Source: Argopecten irradians
Lineage: Eukaryota > Mollusca > Bivalvia > Pectinida > Pectinidae
Length of the DNA stretch: 64,000 bases
Direction: 5' to 3'
Assembly: GCF_041381155.1 (NCBI RefSeq)
Contig: NC_091142.1
Coordinates: forward strand, 7,674,778 to 7,738,777
The notes under the pieces are model-generated. The model saw nothing but the letters and a program-made list of their open reading frames with translations. It did not search any database and was not told the origin of the DNA. Each line of letters opens with the position of its first letter. Position 1 is the first letter of the stretch. The translations under genes were made by a program, and so were the position numbers. Positions 13,599 to 25,365 of this stretch are shown here, in pieces.

Positions 13599-14452
13599 TA
13601 CAAGGTGATTTGGAGAGGGACTTGATTTTACATCTAGGTGATTTGGAGAGGGACTTGATCTTACATCAAGGTGATTTGGAGAGGGACTTGATCTTACATC
13701 TAGGTGATTTGGAGAGGGACTTGATTTTACATCTAGGTGATTTGGAGAGGGACTTGATCTTACATCAAGGTGATTTGGAGAGGGACTTGATCTTACATCA
13801 AGGTGATTTGGAGAGGGACTTGATTTTACATCTAGGTGATTTTGAGAGGGACTTGATCTTACACCAAGGTGATTTAGAGAGGGACTTGATCTTACATCAA
13901 TGTGATTTAAAGAGGGACTTGATCTTTCATCAAGGTGATTTGGAGAGGGATTTGATCTCACATCACGGTGATTTGGAGAGGGACTCAATCTTACATCAAT
14001 GTGATTTGAAGAGGGACTTGATCTTACATAAAGGTGATTTGGAGAAGGACCTTGATCTTACGTCAAGGTGATTTGGAGAGGGACTTGATTTTACATCAAG
14101 GTGATTTGGAGAGGAACTTGATCTTACATCAAAGTGATTTGGAGAGGGACTCGATCTTACATCAAGGTGATTTGGAGAGGGACTCAATCTTACATCACGG
14201 TGATTTGGAGAGGGACTCAATCTTACATCAATGTGATTTGAAGAGGGACTTGATCTTACATAAAGGTGATTTGGAGAGAGGACTTGATCTTACGTCAAGG
14301 TGATTTGGAGAGGGACTTGATTTTACATCAAGGTGATTTGGAGAGGAACTTGATCTTACATCAAAGTGATTTGGAGAGGGACTCGATCTTACATCAAGGT
14401 GATTTGGAGAGGGACTCAATCTTACATCAAGGTGATTTGGAGAGGGACATCA
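13599..14452. repeat. 33-bp minisatellite, array 2 with higher-order structure
   Basis: About 26 units like those of array 1. A group of variant units (CATCAATGTGATTTGAAGAG then CATAAAGGTGATTTGGAG) recurs near 13990 and 14230, and once in array 1 near 10950. Multi-unit blocks were therefore duplicated within the array. Confidence 0.88.
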
Positions 14453-14527
14453 GAGATAGAGATCTGACTATATAGCTATCTACCATGCAACAACATCATA
14501 TACTTTCTAATGAGCCAGACACCTGCA

Positions 14528-14935
14528 TACATCAAAATCCAAGATGGCAGCCATCCTGATCACCGATCAGTCCGAAAATGCAATATGCACCACAAGGGCT
14601 CTAGGGGAACATGCACATGAAATTTGAGACAGATCCCTTCAGTACTTTCTGAGAAATAGCAGTAACAAATTTCAATTGTCATAATCCAAGATGGCGTCCT
14701 GTTGGCCATCTTGTTCACCGATTGGTCCGAAAATTCAATATGCAAAATTAAGGGATCAAAGGAACCTGCATGTGAAATTTGAGACAGATCCCTTCAGTAC
14801 TTTCAGATGAAATAGCGGTAACAGATACAATTATGTTAATATATTTAAACAGATGATGAAAGTAGTATGTTCGACGGACCGACGGACATTGAAAGGTGAT
14901 TACAATATGCCCACCATCTGATGGTGGGCTGAAAA
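14528..14935. repeat. Dispersed element with stem-loop tail, duplicate of 11335
   Basis: Copy B version of the element at 11335-11755, ending in CCCACCATCTGATGGTGGG. Its GGAC-rich part is more degenerate. Confidence 0.55.
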
Positions 14936-16789
14936 AGCGTTCTCAGGCCAACATAAACCGCGTAATGGGAATTGGCACAGATTTACATGTAATAAACAAC
15001 TTTGATCTCATCTACAAAAGAAAGACCAAATGTCAATTTTTAATGTCGATTTCAGTCCTTCAGATATATACATTATTGGGCTCAGAAATTCATGGATTGA
15101 TTTGGATCATAGATTGGGCCTTAGGAACATTGTTGATGTTTTTTCTCTTCCAAAACCCCCCGAACTAAATCACTTTTGTTTGTTGCGGTTAACTTCAAAG
15201 AACTTCCAATCGAAGCCATAAAAACGTTTACGTAACCATGACAGACGGTGTGAGACTGAGACTTCCCCTCAACAGCTGACTGCTTTGTCTCTTACCAATT
15301 ACAGTGGGTAATTGATATTAAAATTAATGTGTTTATTAGCCAATGTAGTGTCATACCTACAGTCAATGAAGAGTCAGGTATCGTTAGGGTCTCAGTAAAC
15401 AGGTCATTAGCGGACAAACAACTAACTGTACATGTGTTTAGCAGAAAACTGTTATCTCTGGCTCTGCGGGGTGAAAGGGGTCCATATGGGGTTTTGATCA
15501 ATGGGCTTTCGAAATCTGGAGATTACTGTCTTTTTGAAATCAAAAACGATCGGCAAACGGGGATTGGGGAGTCTGAAATCGGGAATTTCCCGACAGAAAT
15601 CGAGAAAGTAAAGTTGACAAGGTTTTGTAATATAACTTATTAACCATCCACAATTTAATGCAATTTTAATTAAATAGCTAGGATATATGGATGCAAATCT
15701 GATAACTTCAAAACTAGGGATACTTTTTACAATACCTCATACAGAGTGTTAATAACATACAATGATAGGTCCAACCAGTCTAGGGATGTTTTCTCTCTTT
15801 AATTCATAAACAACACTAGGTCCAACCAGTTTAATCAAAAACAGCCTAGGTCATAAGATTTATCTTCATTCCAAGGATTATTTGACCAATTTGATTATAT
15901 ACAAACGTAGTCTCTATAGTGCTAAAGAACATTTTATAATATTAGTTGATTTTTTTTATTTTTATTTCTATGAGATGTCCATTACACATTTTGTTCCAGC
16001 AGTTGCACCCAACTTCAAAGCACCATTTTTGTAGCATCTTTTTAACCTTTTTAGACTGATAACATACCCGTGTCATTGTAATTTCGGGTATGCACCCATA
16101 ACTTCAACGTCCTCATTGTCAGCTTAACTGAAAATGAAAATTGTTTCAATCATTTTTGCATTGATTTTGGACGTGCACTATGCAGCGCAGTAGACAAACT
16201 CGTCACTTCTTTCCAGCTGGAGGAACTTTTCCATTCATTCTTACAAGGATTTTGGTTGGACGACAATTGAGTAAAACGAATTTTCATTGGCTACTGTTTA
16301 TAAAATATCAGAATCCTTTTTGCGTTTGGAAGAAATAATGCTTCATATGCGTAATGAGTAAGCACTTCATTAACACAGAAGCAAACTAAAACACAGGAAG
16401 TTCTCGAGCTCGGAATTACTCAAAACAATGAGCACATGAAAAAACTGACGGATTTTGGAGGCAACTAGATTCGACAATGATGCCAATTGCAGGTTAATTG
16501 ATAACACAATTTATCGCCGGCTGCATAATTTTTCGAACAATGATCCGAAACTCTGAATGATTCACATAGTTCATAGTTGCCAGAATTGTACAGTAGCCAA
16601 TTCCGGTTTTTGACAATAATTTGATTGTAATTTTAACTTGTACATTAACCATATATATATACAAAAAGAATGAGATAGAAACTATGACTAACGTTGCAAG
16701 TAAAAACAGTACACATCTAACAGGTTGGACACACTTTGAACTTGTATTAGTGATGGTGCTACATGTATCTTACTCCCATAACATGAGAG

Positions 16790-16885
16790 TCGACTGGTCA
16801 GCCGTTTTTTTATCGGACGTTATTTTGGTGACGTAATGTTCCAAAAGTGTCTCGTCGTGTTATACCTCTAACATTGTTGGAGTAC
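16790..16885. repeat. Dispersed repeat, also at 42607-42730
   Basis: GACTGGTCAGCCGTTTTTTT and CTCTAACATTGTTGGAGTA occur in the same order and spacing at 42607-42730. No inverted ends or coding frame are clear. Confidence 0.5.
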
Positions 16886-16946
16886 ATGTATCTGTGTATG
16901 ATAAAGATGTTTAAAACGATTTCATGCGTGTTTATTTCACAGAATC

Positions 16947-17034
16947 GTGCATTTGGGTAACTTAATGATCACTCAAATGCAGGACTAAGCTGCTTAGTGC
17001 TGCATTTGAGTGATTATTTAGTTACCCAAAGCAC
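16947..17034. repeat. Near-perfect 88-base hairpin
   Basis: Two arms of about 43 bases fold on each other with almost no loop. The left arm has GGGTAACTTAATGATCACTC, the right arm GAGTGATTATTTAGTTACCC. The tiny loop favours a minimal foldback element over a microRNA precursor. Confidence 0.6.
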
Positions 17035-17045
17035 ATACAGTCGGA

Positions 17046-17730
17046 TTGCAGTTACTTATAAATAAAATCACGAAAAATACACCAAAAATACACCCTGTTA
17101 AACCATACACTAGAACGTGTATAGTCCAGCAAATACTTAGACATAAAGCTACAACACAACCTTTGCTGGAACAAACACATAAACAACATCACATCAAACA
17201 CAAACAAATCACTTGGCTTCCTCAAACGCAATTTAAAAGTAAACTCACCACACATCAAAGAACACACATATAAGGCACTTGCACAACCCAAACTGGAATA
17301 CTGCTCTTCGATATGGGACCCCTACCATGCCAACCAGATTACACAAATCGAAAAAATACAACACAGAGCAGCACAATACATCCAAAATAGATACCACAAC
17401 ACAAACTCAGTTACAGACATGATACACGAACTCAAAAACTACAAAATTCCTCTTTTTTTCCACATACTGCAGTCACACAATGGAACCTCTTACCGGTAGC
17501 AGTAGTACAAAGCACAACACTCGAAGACTTCAAGGCACATGCACATTCCATACACAGTCCATGAAACCTTCACAACAAACTAAACTCCATACCTTTTATC
17601 CTTTTATCTTAAGCTGCACAAAAACTAATAAAAAAATCCTTAATTTCAGCACTGTACATAATATTTCACACACCCCTGCACAAACCCCACCCCCGGATCA
17701 TAAATCGTCACAATTGACAGCTCAATTTTA
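17046..17730 (+). mobile_element. LINE fragment, Jockey/CR1-like reverse transcriptase C-terminus
   Basis: The 3' end of a non-LTR retrotransposon ORF2, 5'-truncated. One frame from 17131 gives LCWNKHINNI, SLGFLKRNL, then KALAQPKLEYCSSIWDPY and RAAQYIQNRYHNTNSVTDMI. These match the region after the catalytic core in Jockey/CR1/Rex-type elements. After about 17450 another frame gives AVTQWNLLPVAVVQSTTLED, the usual closing motif, so an indel separates the two. The catalytic YxDD box is absent, so the fragment is dead. Confidence 0.8.
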
Positions 17731-17958
17731 GAACAAGAAGAATCACATGCAGTAAACATTATAATAGATGAACTTTATTAAGACCAATAATATAAGCTAA
17801 TCTTAAGCATAACAAATTGGTAAGCAAAGCAAAAGTGACATTTAGTTACTTACAAAATACACTGAAAGCAATGTAAACTTCATAAAGCAATACAAAGCTA
17901 ATAAATTCAAACATGATCACATCTAGTAAAATTAGTTGTCCTGTTAGTTGCAGAAACC

Positions 17959-18450
17959 AGAAACATATATACATAGAGATTGGCAACTTCGCCAATTTTA
18001 CGATAGGCAGATGTACCTCTCTATGTCCCTAGGGGCTTTTAGATAAACTCTTAAATAGTTAAATACAGCAGAATAACTTTGATATGTTATAAAAGTTAAG
18101 TAATTTTCAGATGGTTTGAGTACGATTTTAGAAAGAAAAAATAATATTTTAACTTATATGTTAATAAAACAAAATGCACTTCCGGTTTTGAATGCCTGAT
18201 TTTCGAAAAACCAGGTAAATTTGCTCATTTTCATACTTTCAAAAATCATATTAAATAACATCAATTGGGAAAACTGATCACATCAAACCATGATATAATG
18301 TTTAAACTTTGTGTTGATGCAAAAGTATCATGTTTAAAAGAATACACTGAAATGTAGTTAGCCAAGGGGAAATGCCTATAAACTGGAGGTCCCTCTGCCT
18401 GTCAACATAGACAAAGAAGGAGTTTCCAATCTCTATGTATATATGTTTCT
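17959..18450. mobile_element. Mutator-like MITE with 9-bp target duplication
   Basis: A 492-bp element with 25-base terminal inverted repeats beginning AGAAACATATATACATAGAG. It is flanked on both sides by GCAGAAACC (17950-17958 and 18451-18459). A 9-bp duplication is typical of Mutator-like elements. No transposase frame is present. Confidence 0.8.
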
Positions 18451-18663
18451 GCAGAAACCCACCAACTTATTATACACTCTGCAGTTATCATAGTCTGACC
18501 ATGTAGAATTTGAACCTCACTTGTCCAAAGAACTTGACATTTAAAAAAAATCATATATTTCTATAATGATAAAAAATGTAATGTATTATTGGTGTTAAAA
18601 TAAATTTTGATATATAGGTTGTTTTTTCCATCAACACATATATTCTTCCTTCCAGATAATCAG

Positions 18664-21600
18664 ATGCCACAACCGGAGCATCAGGTGGACTACAAACAAA
18701 AATATAAGGCTCTGAAGAAAAAGCTTAAGTTTTTAGTTTATGTAAGTAAACCATTAATATTTCACTATTTGTATATAGTACTTGCAATTGAAATGGATGG
18801 AAGTTTAGAATATGTGCAAAATGACAAATTTTTCACTGCTTGGTCTTGGATAAGTACAATAATGCCTATATCTACCTATGTTACACCTGTGACAACTTTT
18901 CCATATGCCTAGTAATACACTTTTCCTGTACAACATTGCTTGGAGACCGCATACTGCTAAAATAATTATACATATACTGTACATTGGAGAGAGCATACTG
19001 CTGTTACTGTACATTCTTTATTACATATGCCAGTAGTGTACTTAAACCAATTGTAATTATAAGTTTATGAGGTCATGAAAGATATATATACCTGGTAAAC
19101 ATTAATATTTGTATTTATACGTCCCAAGTGATTGAAAGTAAACCATTAAAAATATTATTTTTGGATTCAAACAGTCTAACTATCTTTCTGCTGACCCCAA
19201 AATATGGGTGAAAGTAGACAACTTGAGATGATTTGTGCTTATAAAGCATTACTTTTAGGTGTTCAGTTATATTATCATATTTTGCACTTGATTTTTTTTT
19301 ATAATTCAGGAACAAGAATGCTTCCTAGAAGAGCTGAGAAAAGCACAGAGAAAGTTATTGAAGATATCAAGGGATAGAAGGTACTGTATTTCACTGCAAA
19401 TAAGAACCCCCACTTGGAGAAAAAATAAAGCTTCAATTATAATATTAACTACTTTGACATATTTTGTATCATATAAGAATGACTTATTTCATTGTACCTG
19501 GTAATTGTTAGCGCTCAGCACACAGGGAGTGGGACAACTGGTTCGCCCATTATCAGTGTAAATGTGATCGGGTGGGGTGTTTTGCTTGGTGTCTTCGGCA
19601 GCATGCTTCAGTGATATAGCACTATAAAAAGGGCAACAGTTCCACTATACAAGAAGACACAACCCGAACATACCGCAGTCTCCCAAAACAGGCACCTTGC
19701 ACTTCATACACGCAAACACACCACATACATGGAAGGCCGTCCTTACATGGCTGTTACTGGGCTATTAATAGGACGTAAATTAATCAAACAAAGAGGACCA
19801 ATTTTTTTTTGAGAAATAAATTATTAAACAATGAAAATATCATCCTCAGTACAATTATATGTATAAATTTGCTATTATTTATTTACTGTAAGATAAAAAA
19901 TGATACATTTATTATAGTAAAATCTTATAAATATGAAGAATATTAATCAAGAAAATAGCAATGTAAGAACATTATAATTTTGAATTTCAATGCTGCTAGA
20001 TAAGCTAATTTATATATTCTAACTTATGGTGGATGTTCAAATTTCAATATATTTTTAAAAAGAAATGTGAATGGGACTTATTCACATATCATGTAAAATC
20101 TGATGATGTTTCTTTTGGACCACTGTTTCTATTGGTGAAGGAATGACATAAAAATGTGATATCCTACTCTAACGTTATTTTAGCAGGAAGATTACAAAGG
20201 GTGGTACCATAGTGGTACATGAATAAATTAAATTTTATTTGTTGAAATCTAATGGATATCATGATATAATTCTTTATGTATTTTCCCCAGTTTCCTATTG
20301 GATCGACTCTTACAGCATGAGAAGATAGACGAGTCTTCTGGGGACTCTGACGCTACAGCTTCAAGTGACAGTGAGGTTGAAAGTCAAAGTTCAAGAAAGT
20401 AAGCACAAATAACTCTTCTATTAAGAACCATATCTTATACATGATAGATGAAATTGATTTTCCATCTATACATGTATATGTTGTCCGATCAGTCAAAATT
20501 ATCCTCCATCTGTAGCACTCCACCGATATATACCTGCATACATACCTCATACACACCAATTATCAACAAACTGTACAGCAAAGAACTGATTTGTGTGCGA
20601 TACGTTTGTGTGCAATACGTATCACACAAGTTACTACTGTTTACGTTGGTTACGTGACTACTATTCTGTCCATTGACTGTTAAATCTTTAAAAATGGAAT
20701 AGCTTAACTCATTCGACCCTGAAATTTCTTAATGGACTAGTCAATCCTGTATTTCAGAAGAGTCTTCATGTTTCTTTAGGGGTGAATATGTTAATATAAA
20801 AATTTATTAAGATATTTTAATCAGTAGAGGAATAATTAAAGGAAAGAAAAAAAGGATAAACTAAGATCACACAAGAACACGTAACCACAACTTCATGTTT
20901 TATTTGTAGAAGGAAAGCTGGTCTTAGTCCTGGTCAAGGTGGTCAGTACAGTGCTGACCCTGCAGCAATATTAGGGAGTCTTGGGACACCAGGAACCCCT
21001 TCTGGGCCCTCCAGTCTGTTGGTATGTCTTAGTTATAACCCCTGTCTGGGGCCTCCAGTCTGTTGGTATGTCTTAGTTATAACCCCTGTCTGGGGCCTCC
21101 AGTCTTTTGGTATGTCTTAGTTATAACCCCTGTATGGGGCCTCCAGTCTTTTGGTATTTCTTAGTTATAAATCCCGTCTGGAGCCTTCAGTCCGGTTTGA
21201 CTGTGTAAACAACATTTTAAATTTTGACTATATAAACGTCAATAAACTTTATAAACATCAATGTAAGTTATAACTTTGTAGACATCTTTGTACATTAAGA
21301 CTGTAAACATCATTGTAAGTTATGGCTGTGTAAACATCACTGTAAGTTATGGCTGTGTAAACATCATTGTAAGTTATGGCTGTGTAAACATCATTGTAAC
21401 TTATGGCTGTGTAAACATCATTGTAACTTATGGCTGTGTAAACATCACTGTAAGTTATGGCTGTGTAAACATCACTGTAAGTTATGGCTGTGTAAACATC
21501 ATTGTAACTTATGGCTGTGTAAACATCATTGTAAGTTATGGCTGTGTAAACATCATTGTAAGTTATGGCTGTGTAAACATCATTGTAACTTATGGCTGTG

Positions 21601-23003
21601 TAAACATCATTGTAAGTTATGGCTGTGTAAACATCATTGTAAGTTATAGCTCTGTAAACATCATTGTAAGTTATTGCTGTGTAAACATCATTGAAAGTTA
21701 TGGCTGTGTAAACATCATTGTAAGTTATGGCTGTGTAAACATCATTGTAAGTTATGGCTGTGTAAACATCCTTGTAAGTTATGGCTGTGTAAACATCTTT
21801 GTAAATTATGATTGTGTTAACACCATTTCCTTTTGATTTTGGTAGATGGCAGCTGAACCAGCCAAAAAGAAGTCAAAATCTAGTGGTAAAAAAGGAGTGA
21901 TGTCAAAGGGAGGTAAGTCACTAATTTACAATTATAATATAATTTTGTCTTCCCTAATGTGCGAGTATAGCTACCATATTGAAAAAAATATGATTGTGAA
22001 AAACGATTTGTAAATAAAACAAGTATAACTAGAAATAACATGTTCATTTTGAAGACGAAAGGAAAAAATCAAATATGAGTAATACAGAAATTAATGTTAC
22101 TAGCAGTATTTTACACATTGATTCATGATTTGAACAATATAATGGGTCAAAAATGAGTTGAAATAAATATAAAATATGGCCTTGGTTTGATGGTATTAAT
22201 TGACAAACTATATGTAAGCTTTTATGTAATATCTGCGTCCACAGGTAAAGTATCTCAAGGCAAAGAGAAAGTAGCAAGTCACATGACCAGAGAAGAGCTA
22301 GAGCGCCACCTAGAATCAAGACAAAATGTGTTTGGTATAGAAAAAGCTCCTATGATGCTGCCAATGGAAATCTTCAGCAATGATAACTCGAATCCAGACA
22401 GGTTGGTAATGAAAGTGTAAGGGTCATTTAAAAATTGCTTTTAAATTAAACTTATATATATTAAAGGTGATTAATGGTTCTCTGAAAAAGAGAAATATTA
22501 AAAGTGATTAATGGTTCTCTGAAGAAGAGAACAGATTTTGTATAAATGGTGACTTTTCCTTTAGTGTCATGAATATCAATTAACTGCGAACATAAAGTTT
22601 CCAAAAAGTTGCCAAATCCATGATAGAAATAGAAACAGGACTAGTGGACCATGAATCCTACTCAATGGAGGTCTTTATCTGTATTGAGATATTCTGTGTA
22701 CAAATTTCTAACTTTTCCAATATAGTAAACTCCTTCACCCCTGGAAATTCATTATGGACTGGTCTAGTCTTTAATTTAGAAGAGTCTAAATGTGTCTTCA
22801 GGGGTGAATGAGTTAAACTAAATGTGGTTTTATGTTCTTTATAATGTTATACAGAATATGCAGTGGAACATCATTTTTAAGGGTTTTTTTTCTGCTTTCG
22901 AGTGTGCTTTTATTTCAATTTTATTTAAATTTGCAGTGAATCAGCGCTAGAAAATATGAAGGAGGAGGAAGATGGTGACCTGATTGTAGATTCGGGTCAG
23001 TGA
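18664..23003 (+). CDS. INO80E: INO80E, INO80 chromatin-remodelling complex subunit E
   Basis: INO80E is a metazoan accessory subunit of the nuclear INO80 remodeller. Seven coding exons were read: 18664-18741, 19310-19380, 20291-20398, 20910-21021, 21846-21912, 22245-22401 and 22937-23003. Together they total 660 bases, 219 aa plus stop, with every phase consistent. The coiled-coil N-terminus [39 protein letters not shown] and [20 protein letters not shown] match human INO80E closely. The acidic end ([13 protein letters not shown]) corresponds to the human DGDDDLVIDIPE. The middle is low-complexity and basic ([17 protein letters not shown]). An AG at 18654-18655 followed by open sequence suggests an upstream, probably non-coding, exon. 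The start is the first ATG in that exon. Confidence 0.93.
19500..19795 (+). mobile_element. Bivalve-type SINE body
   Basis: Contains GGCAGCATGCTTCAGTGATA, GCACTATAAAAAGGGCAAC and CTTACATGGCTGTTACTGGG. I recognise these as the body of a SINE common in bivalve genomes; this is recalled, not searched. It lies in INO80E intron 2. Confidence 0.6.
20073..20228. mobile_element. MITE, family D
   Basis: Ends GGGACTTATTCACATATCAT and its degraded complement enclose the motif CTGTTTCTATTGGTGAAGGA. The best copy is at 49775 and another at 31437. It lies in INO80E intron 2, just upstream of exon 20291. Confidence 0.55.
20704..20794. mobile_element. MITE, family A
   Basis: TTAACTCATTCGACCCTGAA at the left and AGGGGTGAATATGTTAA at the right. 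It lies in INO80E intron 3, about 115 bases before exon 20910. Confidence 0.65.
21000..21165 (+). repeat. 44-bp repeat of the INO80E exon 4 end and splice donor
   Basis: Four units with GT donors at 21022, 21066, 21110 and 21154. Each holds CCTCCAGTCTGTTG (or a close variant) then GTATGTCTTAG. The first is the real exon end; the other three follow it in the intron. The fourth has GTATTT in place of GTATGT. Confidence 0.9.
21230..21835 (+). repeat. 27-bp minisatellite with GTAAGT in most units
   Basis: About 20 copies of a 27-bp unit around GGCTGTGTAAACATCATTG. Most read on into GTAAGT. It fills INO80E intron 4 up to ten bases before the acceptor at 21845. Because 27 is a multiple of three, a 182-codon open frame (VNIIVSYGC repeats) appears by chance. 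Confidence 0.9.
22726..22816. mobile_element. MITE, family A
   Basis: A well-kept copy in INO80E intron 6, ending TTCAGGGGTGAATGAGTTAA. Confidence 0.65.
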
Positions 23004-23131
23004 ACATTATGTTGTGTAATAGGTAACCTGAATATATAAGTAAGGCAATATAGACATACAAGTGGAATATGGGGCCAGATACATTTTACCAGCTCTGGTA
23101 GTTGCACACGAAGAGCAACTGGAGCCAAATG

Positions 23132-23137
23132 AATAAA
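23132..23137 (+). terminator. Candidate polyadenylation signal of INO80E
   Basis: The first AATAAA downstream of the stop codon, 130 bases away. No transcript data support it. Confidence 0.4.
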
Positions 23138-23139
23138 TC

Positions 23140-25365
23140 TCTATGTATTCGGTGGACCGTGTCGACCCATTTCCGAATGTTGTAGCTGCCTTGTGGAGAT
23201 GTGGAATCCTTGATGTTGTACAGGAAGAAAATGATACTAGGACTGATGTGTACATGTGTACTAGAATTTTCTTTACTTGGACTAGCAAAACTGCAATATG
23301 TTCCATTTGAGTTTTGAAAGATAACAAGTCCATCAACTCTAGTACCTTTTGAAACATTGCATAATCATGTCAAAAGTGTTCCTCATAACTTGTCCTCTAC
23401 GGTTCATTTCATCTCATAGATCACCAGACTACTATATATATATTAATGTTATAATATACGAGAAAACAGGACTCCATGTATCTCCTTCCTGTTACATGGA
23501 CATTCATAATAAGTTATAGCATTAGGGGGAAACGGTTGGTCTCCCTCACAGGAATACACAGAATACCTGTGCTTCTTGTTTGATTATTGATTTAATGTAT
23601 TCAATACATGTAATTGTAATTACATGAATTAGAAACATGAAATTGATTGTAAATTGTCAGATTTCAATTTATAAAATCTATACTTGTTATTGCTACATAG
23701 TTTAACATTAGGTTTCCGATATTAGAGTTGATTGATACCTGGTCATGCAGTCATAACTGCCAGAAATACTATCTTAGTATCTATGAACTGTTTGAAGTAT
23801 CTGTACAGGCATAAGTATAAAGAAAAATATCATGAGAGTCTTTAAAATATAAAGCCACATTTCAATATTTCATGAGATGCATACTGTAAGTTGAGTGAAG
23901 AATGAAAAGTTAAATGTGTTTGATAGATGTTGTGTGTATGTGTGTACAAGTGTATACATCATTCTTACAAAATAAAATTCATTGACAGAGACTACTCTAC
24001 ACGTTCTGCTTTACCAAATTGATTTCTACAATTACTTTAATACATTAAGAATGTCCAGAAATTGGCTTCAAAGTGAGATTCCTACAAAAAACAATTATCA
24101 GATTTGACAAAGGTGCGAGACCTATAACTATATATAGCAGGCTGCAATGTATTACACTTGGTTTGATTTTTAAATGCAGCTCAAGGGCTTTGACTGGCGA
24201 GTGGGTAAGATTTTCCGACCAGCCCTTCACCTCTTGAGTTGTACCAGTAATCAGCAACTGACCTTATTTTAGTTTTTCTATGGGGACTCTAGATCTAGTT
24301 CCTCCCTGACCTCTAAAACTCTATGAAAACTAGGATGTTAACTTTAGGTTTTAAATTAGGATCAGGGAAAATGGAGTTCCCAGCTGCCAATATCCAACAG
24401 TTTTGAAATAAAATGGAATCTGGATCAGAAGTGGAAGACAGTACTTGCCTCTCTTGTGTAGATGATCAGGCCATTTAGATGGAATGAATTTTGCGAAGAA
24501 AAATTGAAAGCATTTTAATTTTTACAACTTTTATTGTCAAAAGACTCACAATAGTCTAATAATTATAACTAGTTTATAAATTAATCATAACTTTTGAAAT
24601 TAATGAAAACCTCTATCAGTAACTTCACAAATATTAAACTCGACATGTGGACCATATCAAGTTTTCTTTAATTTCAATGCAATATTAGAACACTTTGAAC
24701 TGGAAGAAACAGTAACGATAACATTGATAGAAACTTGTCAGAAAACTGTACAAATAGTTAATCATTACAATGCTACGTACAGTACTGATTGTTATTTTGA
24801 GAACTCATTTATGTTGATCTGGCTTGGTCAATAAGCCTGTTGGTTTTATGACGATCCAGATCTATTACCTTTGAATTAACCACCATCTGACCAGGCTTTC
24901 TCCCACCCAAAATTTAACATTAATTTTGGTTCAAATAACAATAACAGCAAATATTATTTACATTACTTTGTTAGATGCAATTGGGCATTATCATATGGAA
25001 GTAAAATTAATTTCCAATCAATTATAGAACAACATGCATGCACATGTTAACATATTTACATTTCGAACAGAAATGATGCATATTTTGTATTGAATATTCC
25101 ATGATCAAAAGTACAAAAAAATAATTAAAATACCCCATACTTTGTCTTTTTAAATTACACAATTATCTGCTCTCGTTTGTATGATATTAAAGCACTATCA
25201 ATGTATGGTATGAAACCATGTTGCTTTTTAATGAAAGAAACGTTCAGTATAACTTGATCAGGGGAAGTAACTCCACATGAGGGGAGATAACTCCATATCA
25301 GCTAATATAAAGAAAACAAACAATACAATGGAAGATTTTATAAATTATTGGTTCAAGATGGTCCA
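23140..25365. other. Intergenic between INO80E and the zinc-finger gene; no gene seen
   Basis: AT-rich sequence with only short shadow frames. Palindromic scraps near 24180-24240 and 24830-24900 resemble the element best seen at 57003-57160. The two neighbouring genes converge here, so both 3' UTRs must lie in it. Confidence 0.5.

Larger units (their letters stand above)
13597..16741. repeat. Tandem segmental duplication, copy B (about 3.1 kb)
   Basis: Second copy of the block at 10634. It has a longer 33-bp array and small indels throughout. Homology stops after CACACTTTGAAC, where copy A reads into the start of copy B and copy B reads into single-copy sequence. Confidence 0.85.

Noticed and set aside
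16947-17034. MicroRNA precursor
   Set aside because: The arms pair through to the centre with almost no terminal loop and no bulge pattern, which fits a short palindromic element better.
21288-21836. 182-codon plus-strand frame
   Set aside because: It is entirely the 27-bp intron array of INO80E.
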